Of a stretch of 64,000 bases of DNA, positions 57,415 through 64,000 are shown piece by piece. Origin of the DNA: Orobanche coerulescens (Eukaryota > Streptophyta > Magnoliopsida > Lamiales > Orobanchaceae); assembly GCA_033398695.1 (NCBI GenBank), contig CM065803.1, forward strand, positions 44,755,501 through 44,819,500. The letters are read 5' to 3'. A program made the translations under genes and the position numbers. How positions within the stretch are numbered: position 1 is the stretch's first letter; every line of letters starts with the position of its first letter. The notes under the pieces were generated by a model. The model made no database searches. It saw only the letters and a program-made list of their open reading frames with translations, and was not told the DNA's origin.

Positions 57415-59075
57415 CTCAATGCCACACACTATGGTATCTAATATCCATGTTCTCCAGATGACGCTCCAAGCTAGTCTGAGAAAGTGGCTTGGTCAGTAGA
57501 TCGGCGACGTTGTCGGCCGAGTCTACTCTCTGCAGCACAATGTATCCCTTGCGAACAAATTCTCTTACGAGTTAATACTTCCTCTCAATATGTTTGGTGC
57601 TGTTGTGAAACCTCGGCTACTTGGCCTGCGCTACAGCTCCATCGTTGTCGCAGATCTGTAGAACAGTGACTCAAGACATGGTATCACTTGAAGTTCTCCC
57701 AGAAACTTCTTAATCTAGAACCCTTCCTTGGAAGCCTCCGAGGCTGCTTGATACTCAGCCTGACAGGTGGAATCAGCAGTCGCGCTTTGCTTGGTGCTAC
57801 GCCAAGATACTGCTCCTCTATTAAGAGTAAATATGTAGCCATAAGTAGACATCGAGTCATCCTTCAGTCCTTGGAAGTCCGAATCAGTGAATCCCACCAC
57901 ATCCAATTCTCCACCGCCATACATCAGAACCATATCTCTAGTCCTTCTCAAGTACCTGAGAACGTTCTTTACGGCAGTCTAGTGTTCCCTACCTGAGTTT
58001 GCCTGAAACCTACTCACCACGCTTACAGCATGCGCAATGTTAGGTCTCGTACACAACATAGCATACATAAGGCTACCCACGGCCGAAGCATATGGTATGT
58101 TACTCATTTCCTTTCGTTGTTCCTCACTTTGAGGACACATCTTCAAGGAGAGTTTTATTCCATGTCGTGTCGGTAGGAACCCTCTTTTAGAATCATCCAT
58201 CTTAAATCGCTTTAAGATTTTATCTATATAGAAGGCTTGGGAAAGACCTATTGTTCTCTTCGTTCTATCCCAGTAGAGACGAATACCAAGAATATAGGTA
58301 GCTTCTCCCAAGTCTTTCATGGAGAAATTACTCGAAAGCCAAGCTTTCACAGAACTGAGCATTCCCACATCATTTCCTATTAGTAGAATGTCATCCACAT
58401 ATAGTACTAATAATGCGATCTTGCTCCCACTAACCCTCTTGTATACACAAGGTTCCTCTTCATTTTGCACGAAGTCAAACTCTTGACCGCCTCATCAAAA
58501 CAAAGGTTCCAACTACGCGACGCTTGCTTCAGTCCATAAATGGAACGCTGAAGCTTGCACACTTTCTGAATATCAACTTCGGACACAAAGCCTTTAGGCT
58601 GCTCCATATAGATTTCCTCCTCGAGGAATCCATTAAGGAAAGCCGTCTTTATGTCCATTTTCCATATCTTATAATTGTGGTAGGCAGCTATAGCAGGCAT
58701 CATGCGAATAGACTTGATCATGGCTATGGGTGAGAAGGTATCGTGGTAATCGATCCCTTCCTTCTGGGTATAACCCTTTGCCACAAGTCTGGCCTTATAA
58801 GCGTAAACCTTGCTATCACCATCAGTCTTTCTCTTGTAGATCCACTTGTTCCCAATAGGCACTATGCCCTTGGGGCGGCCTACTAGAGTCCAGACCTGAT
58901 TGACATGCATCGAGTCTATCTCAGCTTCCATAGCTTCACGCCATTTCGCGGAGTCTACATCCACCATCTCTTGGTCATAGGTCGTCGGGTCGGTCTCTTG
59001 GCTATCACTTGGAACCTCATGGAGACCCAGCTCCTCCAAGTGCACAAGACCATACCTCTCAGGTAAATGAGACAC
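57415..59075 (-). pseudogene. Element I reverse transcriptase and RNase H
   Basis: RT N-terminal frame 59075-58407: VWTLVGRPKGIVPIGNKWIY and MDIKTAFLNGFLEEEIYMEQ. The next frame, 58470-57979, carries the intact YVDD active site in LVLYVDDILLIGND. RNase H (57951-57715) has GFTDSDFQG and STYGYIFTLNRGAVSWRS. Frame changes near 58430 and 57965 separate the pieces. The order is normal for copia pol, in which RT copies element RNA and RNase H removes it. Confidence 0.82.
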
Positions 59076-60420
59076 CCTATTATACCTACGAGGTGGTTGT
59101 ACTTGTGTTTCAGAAGGTTCGGTTCCAGTTTCTTACACAGGTGTCTCCCGAGGAGTTTCATTGTATTCTTCTAAAGAAATACTTCTACCTGCTCCGCCTT
59201 CCTGAATGAACTCATCTTTCAGGAAGTGTGCTTGTAAAGCAACAACGATATTTCGATCTTCGGGCATCTAAAATAGATATCCCATCATCCCATATGGGAA
59301 TCCAATGAAACGTCCCTTCGCGGACTTAGCTTCCAACTTCTCCACCTTAGCCTTCTTGACATAGGCGGGACATACCCAAATCATAATGTGATTAAGACTT
59401 GGTTTCCTGCCCTCCCACATCTCATGTGGAGTTTTAGGAACGGATTTGGAAGGACATCTGTTCAAGATGTAAGCAGCAGTCAGGAGTAAATACCCCCACA
59501 GGTAAATCGGTAAGTCAGTATATCCCAGCATGGAACGGACCATGTTCAACAAGGTCCGGTTCCTTCTTTCTGACACACCATTTAACTGAGGAGTACCTGG
59601 AGGTGTTAGTTGTGAAACTATTCCATGTTCCTTAAGGAACTCGTCAAACTCCGTACTTATATACTCGCCACCTCGGTCCGACCAAAGTGTTTTGATATGA
59701 TTACCAGTTTGTTTCTCGACCAGGGCCTTGAATTCCTGGAATTTCTCAAAGGCCTAGGATTCATGTTTCATTAAGTATACATAACCATACCTAGTATGAT
59801 CATCTGTAAATGTAATGAAATATTGATATCCGTCACGTGCTGCTTCCAAAGCACCACATATATCGGTATGGATTAATCCCAATTTATCCGCGGCTCTTTC
59901 AAAAGTCCCTGTGAAGGGGGACTTAGTCATTTTGCCTTTAAGGCAAGATTCACAAGTAGGAAAGGGATCTGATCCCAGTGGACCCATAAGTCCATCTTTT
60001 TCCATCTTGTAAACCTTGGTCTAACCAACATGACCAAGTCTAAGATGCCATTTCAAAACTTGATTGGTTTCATCCCTACCACGTTTTCTAGTCATAGTAT
60101 TCACAACTACTTTGTTGATGAGATTTAGATGATACAATCCATTCAACAATGTAGCAGTACCCTTTAGTTTATTTCTAAAATAAATTTTGCAGTAACCATC
60201 ACCAATGAAAAATGAAAAGCCTTTTCGGTCCATGACCGGAATGGATACAATGTTTTTATGCCCCTTGGGCAAAACAAGTACATCTTCTAAAGTCAAAATA
60301 AAGCCGGATTCTAAACCCAAAAGAAGTGATCCTATGTCGGTCGCCTCGACCCTATGCCCGCTTCCGACTATGATCATAACTTCTCCAACTCCAAGCTTCC
60401 TACTTTATTTCAGATCCTGA
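59076..60420 (-). pseudogene. Element I integrase and protease C-terminal region
   Basis: From high to low coordinates: protease end and pre-integrase (60377-60021) with LEDVLVLPKGHKNIVSIPVM and HLRLGHVG. Integrase 60005-59754 has HTDICGALEAARDGYQYFIT with the first Asp. Integrase 59576-59268 has MSERRNRTLLNMVRSMLGYT with the Glu. Stops near 59757 and 59580 break the frame. The D-S-G-A-S-S-H protease motif lies at about 60440-60465 in a frame shifted from gag. Confidence 0.8.
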
Positions 60421-60421
60421 T

Positions 60422-61003
60422 TCATGATACAAATATGAGAACTAGCACCAGAATCCAGTATCCAGGAAGTAAAAATATAGTAGCAGAACAATTTATTTCC
60501 AAAACTAAAAGTTCTGTACCTGAAGTGCCATGAAGAATCGGACAGTCTCTATCCCAGTGGCCCATCTCACCGCACTTGAGACAAGCATCCTTCTTCTTCT
60601 TGTTCTTCGGAACCATCGGGGCCTTGCCCTTTCCCTTAAGGTTCTTAACTTGTGGTCCTGTTTGCTTCTTGGTCTTTTTCTTCTTATTCTTAGACCTCCG
60701 GGGTCCAGAAGAAATCAGAAGATCAGACTCCTTCATCCGCGGAGTCTTCATCTTACACTGAGCGGTCACAAGTTTGTTCATTAGCCCAGCTAAATTACAT
60801 GCAATCTCATTGCAGTTGAAGTTCATAACAAACTGTGAGAAGGATTCAGGGAGAGACTGTAGGATAAGGTCGGTTTGGAGACAAGTATCCATTTTAAAAT
60901 CAAGAGCCTCCAATCTCTCGATCATGGATATCATTTTGAGGACGTGTTCCCCAACTTTCTCACCTTCCTTCATCCTTGCACTGAACAGTTGCTTGGATAT
61001 CTC
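60422..61003 (-). pseudogene. Element I gag, C-terminal part
   Basis: Real gag begins at the J junction with ISKQLFSARMKEGEKVGEHV and continues to the lysine-rich tail and one knuckle, CLKCGEMGHWDRDC. The open frame actually starts inside J's LTR (ATG at 61090), so about 28 leading residues are LTR-derived and not gag. Confidence 0.78.
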
Positions 61004-61788
61004 TATAACACCCCCAAATCCTATTGGGTTATTACAGTGCCGTGGACCCCACGCCAGGAGATCCACCAGACGAACATGACTAAAATACATTAAATTAAAC
61101 GAAAAGGGGAAATCATAGTCCCTACCATGATATCCGACACAATATTCCGATAAGGAATTTCAACGACAACGATGGGCCTACATGGCCAAAAATAAAATAC
61201 AACAACATCCACGAGCATCTGCTCGGGTAATACATAATGACAATGACTGACAGACTGAAGAACACTCCAACTGACTGACCAACATGAACAACTCGGACTA
61301 GTATCGCTCGAATGCCTTTTCGCCATCATGATGCCCCTGTGTCTCAACTCTCTCCTCGCAAGCACCTAAAACATGAAAACATGTTCCGCCCCCACGGGGT
61401 CAGTCATCCAGATAATGAATATCAAATACATGTATAACATGATATGCATCCAAAGGCAGAATGAAATGGTACAATGATAGTAATAATACGAGATGCTCAC
61501 AAACCAAGGTAAGAACCGAGCATTCGTGAAACACTATGCCCACGGCATACTATTAATACCTGCTCGACAGGTTAGAACATAAGTGCCCAACGGCGAATCA
61601 TAATCACAGAGTACCACAATGAATTACACGACATGAACCAAACCAGAACTGAATTAATTATGAATCACAATGCCCGAAGGCTCCAATGGAATTACCAAGA
61701 CAATCAAAAAGTCCTGAAAGCCACTCAGCCGAAGCTGTCAAATATCACAATCACATGAAGCCAAAACAGTCCGAAGCTGTTATCGATT

Positions 61789-62112
61789 AGGGCCGAAGCC
61801 ACGGCACGAAGCCGTATCACCATTAGGGCCGAAGCCACGGCACGAATCCGTATCACAATTAGGGCCTAAGCCACGGCATGAAGCCGTATCACAATTCGGG
61901 CCGAAGCCACGGCACGAAGCCGTATCACAATTCGGGCCGAAGCCACGGCACGAAGCTATATCACAATTAGGGCCGAAGCCACGGCACGAAGCCGTATCAC
62001 AATTAGGGCCGAAGCCACGGCACGAAGCCGTATCACAATTAGGGCCGAAGCCACGACACGAAGCCGTATCACAATTAGGGCCGAAGCCACGGCATAAAGC
62101 CGTATCACAATT
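61789..62112 (-). repeat. 36-bp tandem repeat, nine copies, in J LTR
   Basis: Nine contiguous copies of a 36-bp unit containing GGGCCGAAGCCACGGCACGA and AGCCGTATCACAATT. The span of 324 bp is exactly nine units. Copies differ by one to three bases. Within the unit, CGAAGCC/ACGGC-type words can form short hairpins. Confidence 0.85.
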
Positions 62113-62194
62113 TTGTTAGTGTGCTACCTTGAGTCGGCCAACACGATAATGATGACTCACAGATGGGCATTGTACTCGACAGTCCCAATTCAAT

Positions 62195-62827
62195 ACCTCG
62201 ATTACCTTAGAGTGGTAAATTGATAACAACGACACAACGGATGGGAACTATCCTCGACAGCCCCAATTCAATACCTCGATTTCCTTAGAATGGCCAACCG
62301 ATAACAATGATGCAGTAGATGATTTGATACCTCGATTACCTTAAAACGGTCAATCGGTAACAATGATACAATGAATGATTGAACACTTCGATTTGCCTGA
62401 GAACGGCCAATCGATAACAATGACATGATGAATGAGTGAATACCTCGATTGCCTTAGAACGGCAAACCGATAACAATGATATGATGAATGATTGAACACT
62501 TCAATTTGCCTGAGAACGGCCAATCGATAACAATGACACGATGAATGAGTGAATACCTCGATTGCCTTAGAACGGCCAACCGATAAAAATGATATGATGA
62601 ATGATTGAACACCTCGATTGCCTTAGAACGGCAAACCGATAACAATGATATGATAAATGATTGAACACTTCGATTTGCCTGAGAACGGCCAATCGATAAC
62701 AATGACACAATGAATGAGTGAATACCTCGATTGCCTTAGAACGGCCAACCGATAACAATGATATGATGAATGATTGAACACCTAGATTGCCTTAGAAAAT
62801 CCAATCGATAACAATGATACGAAGGAT
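62195..62827 (-). repeat. 56-57-bp tandem repeat, about eleven copies, in J LTR
   Basis: Diverged copies of a unit built on ACCTCGATTGCCTTAGAACG, then GGCCAACCGATAACAATGAT. Alternate copies share variants (ACACTTCGATTTGCCTGAG versus ATACCTCGATTGCCTTAG), suggesting expansion by pairs or blocks. Minus-strand ORFs here are periodic artefacts. Confidence 0.8.
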
Positions 62828-63747
62828 GTCTCGGCACCTTTAATCGGTTACCGACAACGAAGAAGAGAAGTGAATACGTCAACGCCTTTCATCGGCCAAA
62901 ACAACATCAAGGACAAAACTCCAACATTAATAGCAATGATTACAACGACGTCTTAAATCGACATTAATATCAACAACAACGATCGATACATCGATACCGC
63001 GAACCGGTGATCGATAATAACATTAACAACGAGTATCACAATGCCTTGAACCGGCCATTAACGAGCAATAAAAACATTTGGCATAATTGCCGAAAGGTAT
63101 CGTATCGAACGATCTCTTAATATCAATGAATTCATGAAGAGACTAAGTCTCGGAATGATACAACACATTCATACACATATATGATAACATTAATCTCATT
63201 GACTAGTACAAGTATAAAACTTGCCTCAACCGAAGGCGATGGAACCCTTCCACGAACGGCGTCCTCCGATAAACACAAGTACTCGAACAACCTTGAATGA
63301 AATACAATTCATTCAATAACGCAATATCAATTGAAATCAACATAACGACCGAAAGAAACTCTTTGAGGCATTTAATCGAACACTAAATGTTCAAAGTTCC
63401 TCAAGAGCCTAAGAATCATCAATCGGGTTGAACGAATCGAAAATATGGATATAAAATCCATTGAACACGATTAATAATGTTTACTAACATCAACCGATTC
63501 ATCAAAATCGGACTAGAATCGAAATCAAGAACAAATTCCCCAAAAAGTCAACTTGGAGGAAAATCAAGAAATATACCTTGATTCGACGAAGAACACGGAT
63601 TGGAGGATGATATAATCAACAAGAATCTTCCAAAACGTCTTGAAATTGATTAGACTCGGCCAAGAACTCGATTTCCCGATCCTCCCGTCGCCAGCCGCCG
63701 AAAAACGAGGAAAAAGGGTGAGAAATGAAGGTCTGGCCGAGCCCAGG
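62828..63747 (-). other. J LTR, transcribed region before the tandem arrays
   Basis: Presumed R-U5 of J, lying between the TATA box and the tandem arrays on the minus strand. No coding domain is visible. Confidence 0.45.
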
Positions 63748-63757
63748 CTATATATAG
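63748..63757 (-). promoter_or_regulatory. TATA box of J LTR
   Basis: CTATATATAG is palindromic, so strand comes from context: the palindrome array is upstream only if transcription is on the minus strand. Confidence 0.55.
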
Positions 63758-63766
63758 CCGGCAGGG

Positions 63767-63960
63767 TTACGGCCGTAACTCGGCCCTTACGGCCGTACTC
63801 GGCAGGCCTTACGGCCGTAACCGGCATTCGTCAAAAAATCTGCCTAGCACCTGTGGGACACTTATGGCCGTAACTGGCACACATTACGGCCGTAACCGGC
63901 CTTCGTCCGGAAGATGCTCAGCGCCCGTACGGCCGTAACTCTCGGCCCTTACGGCCATCG
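63767..63960. promoter_or_regulatory. Palindrome array TTACGGCCGTAA in J LTR
   Basis: Seven copies start at about 63767, 63787, 63809, 63862, 63884, 63927 and 63949, with spacings 20, 22, 53, 22, 43 and 22. Some copies carry one change (TTATGGCCGTAA). The word is the same as in B, an element of a different lineage. The array ends 10 bp upstream of the TATA box on the minus strand. Confidence 0.7.
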
Positions 63961-64000
63961 CGGCATTAAATCGAGCCATGCATGCCGAAACACGTCTGGC

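Larger units (their letters stand above)
55389..61003 (-). mobile_element. Element I: Ty1/copia element of F's family, minus strand
   Basis: The minus-strand 3' LTR is 55389-57400. RNase H, RT, integrase, protease and gag follow toward higher coordinates until element J interrupts gag at 61003. Protein similarity to F is high through integrase and gag. I keeps RT and RNase H that F has lost, so it shows the family's full structure. Several frames are broken. The 5' part lies beyond the window. Confidence 0.85.
61004..64000 (-). mobile_element. Element J: minus-strand Tekay-type LTR, incomplete at window edge
   Basis: On the minus strand it ends GGGGGTGTTATA at 61004, the Tekay-type end with one mutated base. 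It joins I's gag directly without a primer binding site, so it is the 3' LTR or a solo LTR. At least 2997 bp are present and the start lies past 64000. Features on the minus strand in order: palindrome array (63960-63767), TATA box (63748-63757), then two tandem arrays. No gene is seen. Confidence 0.75.

Noticed and set aside
60422..61090. Novel 222-residue fusion protein across the J/I junction
   Set aside because: The first 28 or so residues are J LTR sequence read by chance into I gag; there is no sign of selection.
61789..62112. Regular 36-bp repeats as a CRISPR array
   Set aside because: The copies are contiguous with no spacers, lie in a plant LTR and have no cas genes nearby. It is a tandem repeat.
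62454..62758. Minus-strand repeat ORFs in J
   Set aside because: They are periodic readings of the 57-bp tandem repeat.

Overview
The window is plant nuclear DNA, very probably from a eudicot, and almost all of it is a stack of nested LTR retrotransposons. I see no intact host gene, no rRNA or tRNA gene, no CRISPR array and nothing bacterial. The evidence is Ty1/copia and Ty3/gypsy polyproteins with chromodomain, Tat-like gag and tRNA-primed primer binding sites, LTR pairs with matching target-site duplications (TSDs), and consensus plant TATA boxes (TATAAATA) inside the LTRs. Element names A to J below are mine.

Layout: 1-205, left flank. 206-20572, element C, an old decayed Ty1/copia element on the plus strand. 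It is split by element A (792-15592, minus strand, TSD AATTC), a non-autonomous Tat-like Ty3/gypsy element with gag, no pol, and a four-exon antisense gene. A's gag is split by element B (6658-13153, plus strand, TSD CTTTG), a non-autonomous gypsy-like element that carries a captured, frameshifted, intron-less copy of a LONELY GUY (LOG) cytokinin-activating enzyme gene. 20573 to about 26290, element D, a Tekay/Del-like gypsy element cut short in integrase. About 26291-41963, element E, a 5'-truncated Tekay-type chromovirus, split by copia element F (30653-39314, TSD TCTAA). 41984-54899, element G, same family as A but plus strand (TSD GGTAT), split at its polypurine tract/3' LTR junction by element H (45826-53801), a coding-poor Tekay derivative with two 2.7-kb LTRs. 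55389-61003, element I, F's family on the minus strand. 61004-64000, element J, a minus-strand gypsy LTR inserted in I's gag and running off the window.

No autonomous element is intact. Several catalytic residues are lost (RT Asp to Asn and integrase Glu to Lys in E; integrase Asp to Asn and Glu to Gln in F), so mobility of A, B, G and H would depend on enzymes supplied from elsewhere.

The two signals most worth following are the LOG capture in B and a recurrent promoter design. In B, D, E and J, and in H without a recognisable TATA box, the U3 part of the LTR carries an array of CG-containing palindromes: TTACGGCCGTAA in B and J, TAGCGCACGCTA in D and E, GTGCCGCGGCAC in H. The copies are repeatedly spaced 20-24 bp apart, most often 22 bp, about two helical turns. 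The same layout with different words in different lineages looks like repeatedly evolved protein-binding platforms; this is inference. A third point is the antisense gene of A, which has its own TATA box and three introns that restore frame.
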